Program-made: the position numbers and the translations under genes
DNA from: Candidatus Symbiothrix dinenymphae
Lineage (GTDB): Bacteria > Bacteroidota > Bacteroidia > Bacteroidales > Azobacteroidaceae
Length of the DNA stretch: 55,547 bases
Direction: 5' to 3'
Assembly (NCBI GenBank): GCA_001417715.1
Contig: BBRT01000085.1
Span: forward strand, 1-55,547
The notes under the pieces: generated by a model
What the model was told of the DNA's origin: nothing
What the model saw: only the letters and a program-made list of their open reading frames with translations
Database searches by the model: none
In this document: piece by piece, positions 7,282-13,876 of the stretch
Numbering within the stretch: position 1 is the stretch's first letter
How the letters are laid out: the number at the start of each line of letters is the position of its first letter

Positions 7282-8910
7282 ATGTTACAGGAATTACCCA
7301 TTGGAATACAGTCGTTTGCGGATTTACGCAGCAAAGGCTATTTGTATGTCGATAAGACTCAAGTGATTCATCGCTTGATAACATCCGGCAAGCCGTTCTT
7401 TTTGTCGCGCCCGCGGCGGTTTGGTAAATCGTTGCTGGTGAGCACGATGGAAGCTATCTTTAAAGGACAAAAAACGCTGTTTAAAGGGCTCTGGATTGAG
7501 AATAATTGGGATTGGACTACGACTCATCCGGTGATTCGCGTGGATTTTGGTGGTACGGCTAATCGCTCGCCGGGAGCATTGACTAATTCCTTAATGGGTA
7601 AAGTAAATGCCAAAGCTAAGGAGAATAGCATAAATCTTGAAACGATAGAACTTCCCGACCGTTTTGAAGAATTAATCACAAAACTGCATCAATTCACAGA
7701 GCAAAAGGTAGTTGTGTTGATTGACGAATATGACAAACCCATCATCGACAATCTCTCAAATCTTGATATTGCAGATGCTAACCGCTTGGTTTTGCACGAT
7801 TTCTATCAAGTGATGAAAGCCGCTGATGAGCATCTGCACTTCATATTTCTCACGGGTGTATCCAAATTTTCCAAAGTTTCCATCTTTTCGGGGTTAAACA
7901 ATCTGTGCGACATTACACTTGATGCCCAATTTGCCACCATTTGTGGCTATACACAGGCAGAGTTGGAGTCTTATTTTGACCCTTATATTGAGCAACTGGC
8001 TCAAAAAAATCAGTGGACGAAGCAAAAAACAGTAGATGAAATCAGGCACTGGTACGATGGCTATTCGTGGGATGGTGTGAACTTTGTGTATAATTCATTT
8101 TCGACTTTGATGTTTTTTTGGCAACAAGAATTTAAAGACCATTGGTTTGCTACGGGTTCGCCCACTTTTATAGTCAATATTCTAAAAAAACACAATGATG
8201 TAAAATCGCTGCTGGAGCCATTTCAAATGCAGGCTACAGACTTCGACAGTTTTGATATTCAGACGATAAACCCGCGCATATTGATGTTTCAAACGGGCTA
8301 TTTGACAGTAAAAAAGAAGGAACAAGACCCGTTTAGTGTTTCCATGCTCTACACGCTGGGTGTTCCCAACGAGGAGGTCAATCAGGCTTTAACGCGCCAT
8401 TTATTAGCCAATTATGCCGAAATTTCGTTGCCGGAAGTGAACGAGGGATGCCGGCAAATGATGCGGCAACTTGTGTCGGGCGATTCGCAACAGTTTGAGC
8501 GTAGCCTGCAAGCCATGTTTGCGCGCATTCCCTACCAACTGTGGGGCAACGATGAAAAATATTATCATTCCATGTTGCTGCTGTGGCTGAATGCATTAGG
8601 CTTCAAGCCGGATGCCGAAATGTGCACCGATAAAGGGCGTATAGATGCCGTGTGGACGTGGCAGGAGCGGGTTGTGATTGCCGAAGTGAAATATGCTGCA
8701 AGTGATGGCGATAAAGACGTTGCAAGTGATGGTGGCAAAGACACTGCAGACAACGCCGCTACAATAGCCAAATTATTAGACACAGCATTGGCACAAATCC
8801 GCGAAGTCCGCTATTATGAGCGTTATGCGGGCGAAAACAAGCGCATCGCGTTGCTGGGGGTGGTATTTGTGGGGAAAGAGGTTGCTTGTCGGATGGAAGA
8901 GTTGTCCTGA
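7282..8910 (+). CDS. AAA-ATPase-like / PD-(D/E)XK nuclease protein, copy 2
   Basis: A 542-residue twin of the preceding gene, 12 bp downstream and probably co-transcribed. P-loop RPRRFGKS, Walker B LIDEYDKP and the nuclease residues of GRIDAVW/IAEVKYA are all kept. It differs mainly in about 35 residues before the Walker B strand (for example SLMGKVNAKAKENSINLET instead of SLTDLVKEVASNWNITLEK) and in a small repeat insertion ASDGDKDVASDGGKD near the C-terminus. The sharp borders of the divergent block suggest recombination with a third paralogue. Confidence 0.92.
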   Translation: MLQELPIGIQSFADLRSKGYLYVDKTQVIHRLITSGKPFFLSRPRRFGKSLLVSTMEAIFKGQKTLFKGLWIENNWDWTTTHPVIRVDFGGTANRSPGALTNSLMGKVNAKAKENSINLETIELPDRFEELITKLHQFTEQKVVVLIDEYDKPIIDNLSNLDIADANRLVLHDFYQVMKAADEHLHFIFLTGVSKFSKVSIFSGLNNLCDITLDAQFATICGYTQAELESYFDPYIEQLAQKNQWTKQKTVDEIRHWYDGYSWDGVNFVYNSFSTLMFFWQQEFKDHWFATGSPTFIVNILKKHNDVKSLLEPFQMQATDFDSFDIQTINPRILMFQTGYLTVKKKEQDPFSVSMLYTLGVPNEEVNQALTRHLLANYAEISLPEVNEGCRQMMRQLVSGDSQQFERSLQAMFARIPYQLWGNDEKYYHSMLLLWLNALGFKPDAEMCTDKGRIDAVWTWQERVVIAEVKYAASDGDKDVASDGGKDTADNAATIAKLLDTALAQIREVRYYERYAGENKRIALLGVVFVGKEVACRMEELS

Positions 8911-8960
8911 TTCGTCATTTTTCAACACAAAAGTTAAATTTTGTTAAATCTTCATCAAAT

Positions 8961-9004
8961 ATAGTACTATGTATTGCATAGTACTATAATTTGTTGTACC
9001 TTTG
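8961..9004 (+). promoter_or_regulatory. Promoter with perfect inverted repeat, likely PadR operator
   Basis: ATAGTACTATG (8961-8971) and CATAGTACTAT (8977-8987) form a perfect 11-bp inverted repeat around TATTG. The -7 box TACCTTTG is at 8997-9004 and a -33-like TTG lies in the centre of the repeat, so a bound repressor would cover the promoter. PadR proteins commonly repress their own operon through such sites, and a PadR gene starts 29 bp downstream. Confidence 0.75.
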
Positions 9005-9032
9005 TCGCCTCAATTGAAATAATTAAATGATT

Positions 9033-9359
9033 ATGAATGCAGAAAATGTGAAATCTCAGATGCGTAAGGGAATTTTGGAATATTGTATTCTGCTGATTCT
9101 CAACAAGGAACCGACTTATGCGCCGGACATTATCCGTGCGTTGCAGGAGGCGCACCTGATTGTGGTGGAGGGAACGCTCTATCCCCTACTCACGCGACTG
9201 AAAAATTTGAATTTGTTGCGCTACGAATGGGTGGAATCGACCCAGGGACCGCCACGCAAGTATTATGCGCTCACCCCCGACGGGACGGCGTTTTTAAGCG
9301 AATTGAGCACCGCTTGGAGTGAAATCACGGAAACAATTATTCATTTAAATAAAAAATAA
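9033..9359 (+). CDS. PadR-family transcriptional regulator
   Basis: A 108-residue winged-helix protein. The pattern MRKGILEYCILLIL, then EGTLYPLLTRLKN in the recognition region and GPPRKYYALTPDG in the wing, is diagnostic of PadR. The ATG at 9033 (MNAENVKS) is preferred over the ATG two codons upstream on family length, though either is possible. It is followed after 4 bp by the PspC/DUF2807 gene, a common Bacteroidota pair in which PadR controls the envelope protein. The inverted repeat at 8961-8987 is its probable operator. Confidence 0.93.
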   Translation: MNAENVKSQMRKGILEYCILLILNKEPTYAPDIIRALQEAHLIVVEGTLYPLLTRLKNLNLLRYEWVESTQGPPRKYYALTPDGTAFLSELSTAWSEITETIIHLNKK

Positions 9360-9363
9360 ATTT

Positions 9364-11082
9364 ATGAAAAAGACAATTAGTGTAAACCTCAATGGTCGAG
9401 TGTTTACGATAGACGAAGACGCGTATCAGTTGTTAGACAACTACTTACGCAATCTCAAAATCCACTTTCGGAAAGAAAAAGATTCGTCCGAAATCATCGC
9501 CGATTTTGAAATTCGTATCGCAGAATTGTTCAACGAGCGTATCCGGTTGGGCTACGAAGTGATTAACATTGGGCACGTGGAGGAGATGATTGCCCGCATC
9601 GGTAAACCCGCCGATTTTTCGGACACGGAGGACGAGTACGATGCCGAAAAATCGCCGCATTCATCGGAGTCGAAGAACACAAAAAAGCGATTTTATCGCG
9701 ACTCGGACGACAAATTGATTGCCGGACTCTGCTCGGGACTTGCCGCCTATTTCAACACCGATGTGCTACCCATCCGAATTATTGCGATTGTGTTGTTTTT
9801 TGTGCCCCCCTTCCCCGTTCTAATCATCTATTTGGTGCTCTGGATATTTGTTCCGGAGGCAAAAACGGCTGAGGAAAAATTGAAAATGCGCGGACAGGCG
9901 GTAACGGTGGAAAACATTGGCAAAATTGTTGCCGATGCCACCGAAGATGCAAAAAAATTCTACCACGAAAATAAAGGCGGCTTCTTGAGTGGTTGCGTCA
10001 GGGCATTGGCAGGATTTTTCAAAGTCTGCCTTGTGATTTTGGGATTGCTTGTTGGGGTACCGCTCATTTTTGCCCTATTCACCGCGCTTATCGTGGTATT
10101 TTCCCTCCTATTCGGGCTTAGCAATAGTTTGGTTGGGTTTCCATTTTTCTTGGGTGGTATCGGCACCCCTTTTTTTGAACTCACCCATCCGGTTTTAGCT
10201 GCCGGTATGTTGATTATCTTGCTGATTATTCCGCTCGGAGTACTTATTTACACGATTGTAGCCCATTTCAAAAAACTCAAACCGGTGCATATCGGCATCA
10301 AATGGGCAGGTTTTGGCGTGTGGCTGTTGGCGTTGATACTGCTTGTAAGCTCCGGCTGTCGTATCCACCACAAGCATTTTCATCGGAATTGGAATGTTCA
10401 TTTCAGTCATGGCGAAGTGTTTGAGGGCAATGGCGTGCAGGCAGAAAAGAGCATTGCAGTCGCAGAGGCAATTGAACGGGTGATTGTGGAAGACCATCTG
10501 ATTGCTAATCTGCAAATCGAACAGGTGGCAGGCGAAAGCACCACAATCCTCGTCAGCGGCGATGAAAACCTAATAGACAAAATCAGTGCGAATTGGGAAA
10601 ACGGCGAATTGCGCCTTTCAGTAGATAACAACAGTAATTTGCGCCCTCAAAAGAACTTTAATATTATTGTGCAAACGCCTACTTTAAAAGCAATTGTATT
10701 AAACTCGGTGGGGAAAATAGTTATCCCTAATTTGTTTAAAAGCAACGAGTTAAACATTGCATTGGAAGGTGCCGGACACATTCAAGCAGACAGTCTGGCA
10801 GTCCAATCCTTAACAGTTCACGCAGAGGGAGTTGGCTCAATCACAGTAGCAGGCACAGCCAAAAACGCCGACTTGCATCTGGACGGAGCAGGCGAAATAG
10901 AAGCCGCCAACCTGCTCTCAGACACCGTAACAGCCCATCTGGAAGGCATAGGCAAAATAGCCTGCAACCCCACCCTACACCTCGCCGCCAAAGTAGAAGG
11001 CATCGGCAAAATCACCTACAAGACGGAGCCAAAGACGATGCAGCAGGTGATTGTTGGGCTGGGGAAGATTAAAAAACAATAA
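9364..11082 (+). CDS. PspC-domain membrane protein with C-terminal DUF2807
   Basis: A 572-residue protein. Residues 1-100 form an acidic cytoplasmic domain common in front of PspC in Bacteroidota. The PspC signature DDKLIAGLCSGLAAYF lies at about 115-130, followed by a hydrophobic segment to about 165. Two or three more membrane segments lie between about 200 and 330. From about 355 to the end is a repetitive beta-rich DUF2807 (GIN) domain with recurring G.G.I units, probably outside the inner membrane. It probably responds to envelope stress. It is translationally close to the PadR gene and presumably controlled by it. Confidence 0.9.
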   Translation: MKKTISVNLNGRVFTIDEDAYQLLDNYLRNLKIHFRKEKDSSEIIADFEIRIAELFNERIRLGYEVINIGHVEEMIARIGKPADFSDTEDEYDAEKSPHSSESKNTKKRFYRDSDDKLIAGLCSGLAAYFNTDVLPIRIIAIVLFFVPPFPVLIIYLVLWIFVPEAKTAEEKLKMRGQAVTVENIGKIVADATEDAKKFYHENKGGFLSGCVRALAGFFKVCLVILGLLVGVPLIFALFTALIVVFSLLFGLSNSLVGFPFFLGGIGTPFFELTHPVLAAGMLIILLIIPLGVLIYTIVAHFKKLKPVHIGIKWAGFGVWLLALILLVSSGCRIHHKHFHRNWNVHFSHGEVFEGNGVQAEKSIAVAEAIERVIVEDHLIANLQIEQVAGESTTILVSGDENLIDKISANWENGELRLSVDNNSNLRPQKNFNIIVQTPTLKAIVLNSVGKIVIPNLFKSNELNIALEGAGHIQADSLAVQSLTVHAEGVGSITVAGTAKNADLHLDGAGEIEAANLLSDTVTAHLEGIGKIACNPTLHLAAKVEGIGKITYKTEPKTMQQVIVGLGKIKKQ

Positions 11083-11097
11083 TTCACAACTATTTCG

Positions 11098-11105
11098 TAC
11101 CTTTG
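11098..11105 (+). promoter_or_regulatory. -7 promoter element for the phosphoesterase gene
   Basis: TACCTTTG, 11 bp upstream of the ATG at 11116. The untranslated leader would be very short. Confidence 0.6.
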
Positions 11106-11115
11106 CACAAAATTT

Positions 11116-11877
11116 ATGAAAATACAATACGCATCAGATTTGCATTTAGAATTTCGCGACAACACGCGCTATTTGCACGACAACCCGCTCATTCCTGTTG
11201 GGGAGGTGTTGGTGTTGGCGGGCGATATTGGCTGTTTTGATGATGTGAGTTACAGCACGCATCCGTTTTGGGATTGGGCGGCGGACAATTTTAAGCAGAC
11301 GCTGGTGATTCCGGGCAACCATGAATTTTACAAAAGTGGCGACCTTGGCACCATACAGAGCGGGTGTATTGCGGAAATTCGCCCAAATGTCAAATGCTAT
11401 CACAACACCGTTGTCACCATCGAAAACGTGGATTTCATTTTATCCACACTTTGGGCAAATATCCCCATCGAAAATGCGTTTATTACTGAAAAAAATGTGT
11501 CCGATTTTTACCGCATTGCCTACAATGGGCGACTGCTGACGGCACATTTATTCAATCAGGCGCACCAAGAGGCGGTAGCATTTCTCCAAAAATCCATTGC
11601 CGCCGGCACTGCTCACAAACGAGTTGTGGTAACGCACCATGTACCCAGCGCGTTATGTATGTCGGACGAATTTAAAACCAGCCGCATCAACGGCGCATTT
11701 GTGTCCGAATTGCACGATTTCATCTTCGACAGCCCGATAGATTACTGGATTTACGGACATTCGCACCGGAATATTGACACAATGATTGGCAACACGCAAT
11801 GTGTCAGCAATCAATTGGGGTATGTATCTCATAATGAGCATATTTCGTTTAATGTAAAAAAAATAATTGAGGTATAA
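11116..11877 (+). CDS. Calcineurin-like metallophosphoesterase
   Basis: A 253-residue protein with all signature blocks of the metallophosphoesterase fold in order: SDLHLEF near residue 6, LAGDIG near 34, PGNHEFY near 67, THHVP near 175 and YGHSHRN near 215. These provide the dinuclear metal site. There is no signal peptide, so it is cytoplasmic. The substrate cannot be told from sequence. The gene is followed after 14 bp by the carbonic-anhydrase-like gene and probably shares its transcript. Confidence 0.93.
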   Translation: MKIQYASDLHLEFRDNTRYLHDNPLIPVGEVLVLAGDIGCFDDVSYSTHPFWDWAADNFKQTLVIPGNHEFYKSGDLGTIQSGCIAEIRPNVKCYHNTVVTIENVDFILSTLWANIPIENAFITEKNVSDFYRIAYNGRLLTAHLFNQAHQEAVAFLQKSIAAGTAHKRVVVTHHVPSALCMSDEFKTSRINGAFVSELHDFIFDSPIDYWIYGHSHRNIDTMIGNTQCVSNQLGYVSHNEHISFNVKKIIEV

Positions 11878-11891
11878 AATAATAAACAACA

Positions 11892-12404
11892 ATGGCTTTA
11901 ATAAAATCTGTGCGGGGATTTACCCCGCAAATTGGCAAAAATGTTTTCCTTGCGGAAAATGCGACTATTATTGGCGATGTGGTGATTGGCGACGATTGCA
12001 GCATCTGGTACAACACGGTGCTGCGGGGCGATGTCAATTCGATTCGCATCGGCAACCGCGTGAATATTCAGGACGGTGCGGTGGTTCACACGCTGTATGA
12101 AAAATCCGTTGCCGAAATTGGCAACGATGTGAGCATTGGGCACAATGTGACGGTGCACGGCGCAAAAATCGAAGATGGCGCGCTGATTGGGATGAATGCG
12201 GTGGTGCTCGACCACGCCGTGGTGGGCGAAGGTGCGCTGGTAGCTGCCGGTGCGGTTGTCCTCAGCGGCACCCAAGTGGAAGCCGGCAGCATCTACGCGG
12301 GTGCACCGGCAAAATTCGTCAAGAAAATGGACACAGAACAATCCAAAGAAATCAATCAAAAAATCGCAAAGAACTATTTGATGTACTCGGATTGGTATAA
12401 ATGA
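11892..12404 (+). CDS. Gamma carbonic anhydrase family protein
   Basis: A 170-residue left-handed beta-helix protein with hexapeptide repeats from about residue 15 to 140 (for example IGDDCSIW, VNIQDGAVVH, VSIGHNVTVHGA) and a C-terminal helix. The histidines in DGAVVH, IGHNVTVH and VVLDHA occupy the positions expected of the metal site in gamma-class carbonic anhydrases. Whether it hydrates CO2 is not shown; many family members have unknown activity. Overall length matches the family. Confidence 0.93.
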   Translation: MALIKSVRGFTPQIGKNVFLAENATIIGDVVIGDDCSIWYNTVLRGDVNSIRIGNRVNIQDGAVVHTLYEKSVAEIGNDVSIGHNVTVHGAKIEDGALIGMNAVVLDHAVVGEGALVAAGAVVLSGTQVEAGSIYAGAPAKFVKKMDTEQSKEINQKIAKNYLMYSDWYK

Positions 12405-12452
12405 TTTAAAATTATCATAAATTTGAAGGTTGCCCTGTATTTTTTATCCACA

Positions 12453-12508
12453 ATTCAAAAATAATGCGTACTTTTGCCGCGTTGAACAAAGAAATAAAAC
12501 TAAAATAA
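12453..12508 (+). promoter_or_regulatory. Promoter and 5' leader of hicA, copied upstream of structured RNA C
   Basis: The stretch from AATTCAAAAATAATGC through the -7 box TACTTTTG (12469-12476) to CGCGTTGAACAAAG and the AT-rich leader is repeated at about 13385-13435 upstream of structured RNA copy C. Conservation is far above background for intergenic DNA and implies a copied segment. Confidence 0.7.
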
Positions 12509-12772
12509 ATGAGCACAAAGGATAAGTTACTCCGGCGTTTCAAAACCTTGCCAAAAGATTTTACTTTTGATGAGTTGGTGGTGTTGCTTAAAAGTTTTGG
12601 TTATTGGTTGGAAAATAAGGGAAAAACATCCGGTTCGCGGGTGGTATTTAGAAATAAGAATGGGACTCACAGTATTTATATTCATAAGCCACATACTTCA
12701 GGGCAACCAATAAAGAAAACTGCGCTGAAAATGATTTATGATGAATTGATGTTACAACAAATATTAAATTGA
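12509..12772 (+). CDS. hicA: HicA-family mRNA interferase toxin
   Basis: An 87-residue protein with the double-stranded-RNA-binding-like HicA fold: LLRRFKTLPKDFTFDELVVL, then SGSRVVFRNKN and the key histidine in YIHKPH. The family is small with a single active-site His. HicA cleaves mRNA and is neutralised by HicB, encoded 8 bp downstream. Toxin-first gene order is normal for hicAB. Confidence 0.85.
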   Translation: MSTKDKLLRRFKTLPKDFTFDELVVLLKSFGYWLENKGKTSGSRVVFRNKNGTHSIYIHKPHTSGQPIKKTALKMIYDELMLQQILN

Positions 12773-12780
12773 GATAAACA

Positions 12781-13038
12781 ATGGAACAGTTAGAGTATAG
12801 AGGCTTAAAAGGCAGTGTAGATATAGATGAACCAACGCAAGAGTTTGTTGGTCGGGTGCTTGATTTGCCGGATGCGTTGGTTCTATATGAAGGGGCAACG
12901 ATGGAAGAACTTGAACAGGATTTTAAAAACGCTGTGGACGATTACCTCCGAAACGCAGACAGTATGATAGCAGCGCATGAGCATCAATCAACAAACCCAT
13001 TCGCAGCTCTTAGGAGAGTGGCGGCTGTGTTTGCTTGA
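12781..13038 (+). CDS. hicB: HicB-family antitoxin, short form
   Basis: An 85-residue protein with the partial-RNase-H fold: YRGLKGSVDIDEPTQEFVGR, then a conserved EELEQDFKNAVDDYL segment (about residues 40-60). Family members usually continue for 25-50 more residues into a ribbon-helix-helix or helix-turn-helix DNA-binding domain. Here the end is an unrelated Ala-rich tail (FAALRRVAAVFA). It may neutralise the toxin but lack operator binding. The replaced tail could result from an old frameshift or rearrangement. Confidence 0.8.
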   Translation: MEQLEYRGLKGSVDIDEPTQEFVGRVLDLPDALVLYEGATMEELEQDFKNAVDDYLRNADSMIAAHEHQSTNPFAALRRVAAVFA

Positions 13039-13112
13039 AAGCATTGTGCATTTTCTTTATATTTGAAAAATTTGTTGTAATTTTGCAGCGCACTAAAAAT
13101 AAAGGCGAAAAG

Positions 13113-13346
13113 ATGAGTTATGAAACATTAATAAAAGAGGTGCAGAAAGTTCGCTCACCGGAGCAGCTCAATTTCTTATACAACATAGTTGTGCTTATGC
13201 GTAATAATGGTGCTTTGTTTGACACTCCGGTTTCGAGCGTGCCTGCGTTGCACAAAAAACGTAAGTTGTTTTCTGATTTGCCCACTTATGATTTTGGAAG
13301 ACCGGTAGCGGACATTATTTCAGAACTTCGGGAGGAGAAATTATGA
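13113..13346 (+). CDS. Antitoxin-like protein of a PIN module
   Basis: A 77-residue protein starting MSYETLIKEVQKVRSPEQLN and ending in a short acidic/basic tail (DIISELREEKL). The start at 13113 follows a TAATTTTG promoter-like box near 13077; the longer frame upstream runs through that promoter. Its stop overlaps by 4 bp (ATGA) the ATG of a beheaded PIN toxin, so it is presumably the antitoxin of that module. No DNA-binding motif is obvious. Confidence 0.65.
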   Translation: MSYETLIKEVQKVRSPEQLNFLYNIVVLMRNNGALFDTPVSSVPALHKKRKLFSDLPTYDFGRPVADIISELREEKL

Positions 13347-13384
13347 AAATTTATTTGGACTCAAAAGTGACGCATTTTTTGTAA
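13343..13384 (+). pseudogene. PIN-domain toxin, 13-residue stub
   Basis: Beginning at the ATGA overlap, the frame reads MKIYLDSKVTHFL and stops. MKIYLDS-V is the start of a PIN domain (catalytic Asp in YLDS). The frame ends exactly where the sequence shared with the hicA promoter begins (about 13385), so the toxin was cut by insertion of, or recombination with, the promoter plus structured RNA block. Confidence 0.65.
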
Positions 13385-13400
13385 ATTCAAAAATAATGCT

Positions 13401-13408
13401 TACCTTTG
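13401..13408 (+). promoter_or_regulatory. -7 promoter element of structured RNA copy C
   Basis: TACCTTTG followed by CCGCG, closely matching the promoter of copy B (TACCTTTG at 47019-47026 followed by CCGCC). It lies within the segment shared with the hicA promoter. Confidence 0.7.
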
Positions 13409-13411
13409 CCG

Positions 13412-13770
13412 CGTTGAACAAAAAAAATAAAACAACATAAAATGAAAAGTTAGAATTATAAAATACTGATAACAGGGCTTTTAGCTCTTATTCTCTTACT
13501 TACGAAATCTGGTAAATTTCCTCGAGAATAAGTTAGCGAAAGTTTGCGCTCCGGCGTGGATTGTTTCGTGCTTATTTGAGGGAAACGGTTTACCAGAGCC
13601 AGTAAGTATAAATAAGCATTCACACGAGCAGTTACGCGCTTATAGTTTGCCGATGAGATTAAGAGTTTAGTCCATAAACTTTTAAAACAATGGCAAACAA
13701 AATTATTAGAATTCGTTCAGACAACATATAGTCAGCCACATCAGGGCTTTTGCCTTGGTGTGGCTTTGTT
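13412..13770 (+). ncRNA. Structured RNA, copy C, with its own terminator
   Basis: The third member of the family, more divergent. Stems: TACTTAC 13497-13503 with GTAAGTA 13602-13608; CTGGTAAA 13509-13516 with TTTACCAG 13589-13596; CCTC 13520-13523 with GAGG 13578-13581; AATAAG 13527-13532 with CTTATT 13571-13576; apical CGC 13547-13549 with GCG 13554-13556. Shared with copies A and B are TTTAGCT before the first stem, GTTAGCG and GGCGTGGA in the apical region, and a hairpin ending near 13680. A mini-frame ATG AAA AGT TAG stands at 13442-13453. An intrinsic terminator ends it. Since no promoter is seen between it and the adhesin gene at 13877, readthrough may feed that gene. Confidence 0.7.
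13734..13769 (+). terminator. Intrinsic terminator of structured RNA copy C
   Basis: AGCCACATCAGGGC (13734-13747) pairs with GCCTTGGTGTGGCT (13752-13765) through a TTTT loop, with two G-U/wobble positions, followed by a short T-rich stretch. A strong hairpin about 110 bp upstream of the adhesin start. Confidence 0.75.
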
Positions 13771-13876
13771 CGTATGTCTTCATGGCGGGCTTGTCCCGCA
13801 AAATCAATTAGTAAAAAAAATAGAAAATTGAAAATTAAAAAAAATAAAATTTTTAAAATTTAAAATTATTTCAGTT

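Larger units (their letters stand above)
5641..8910 (+). repeat. Tandem direct duplication of about 1.62 kb
   Basis: The segment beginning AATTGAAAAAAAA just before the ATG at 5659 recurs before the ATG at 7282, an offset of 1623 bp. The repeats are near-identical at DNA level over almost their whole length. They differ in a block at about 5965-6085 versus 7590-7710 and in a short 3' indel near 7081 and 8704. Confidence 0.95.

Noticed and set aside
13692-13733. A short frame MANKIIRIRSDNI in RNA copy C as a peptide tag or gene.
   Set aside because: The same place in copies A and B reads TTGGGGCAAG without an ATG, so the frame is probably accidental.
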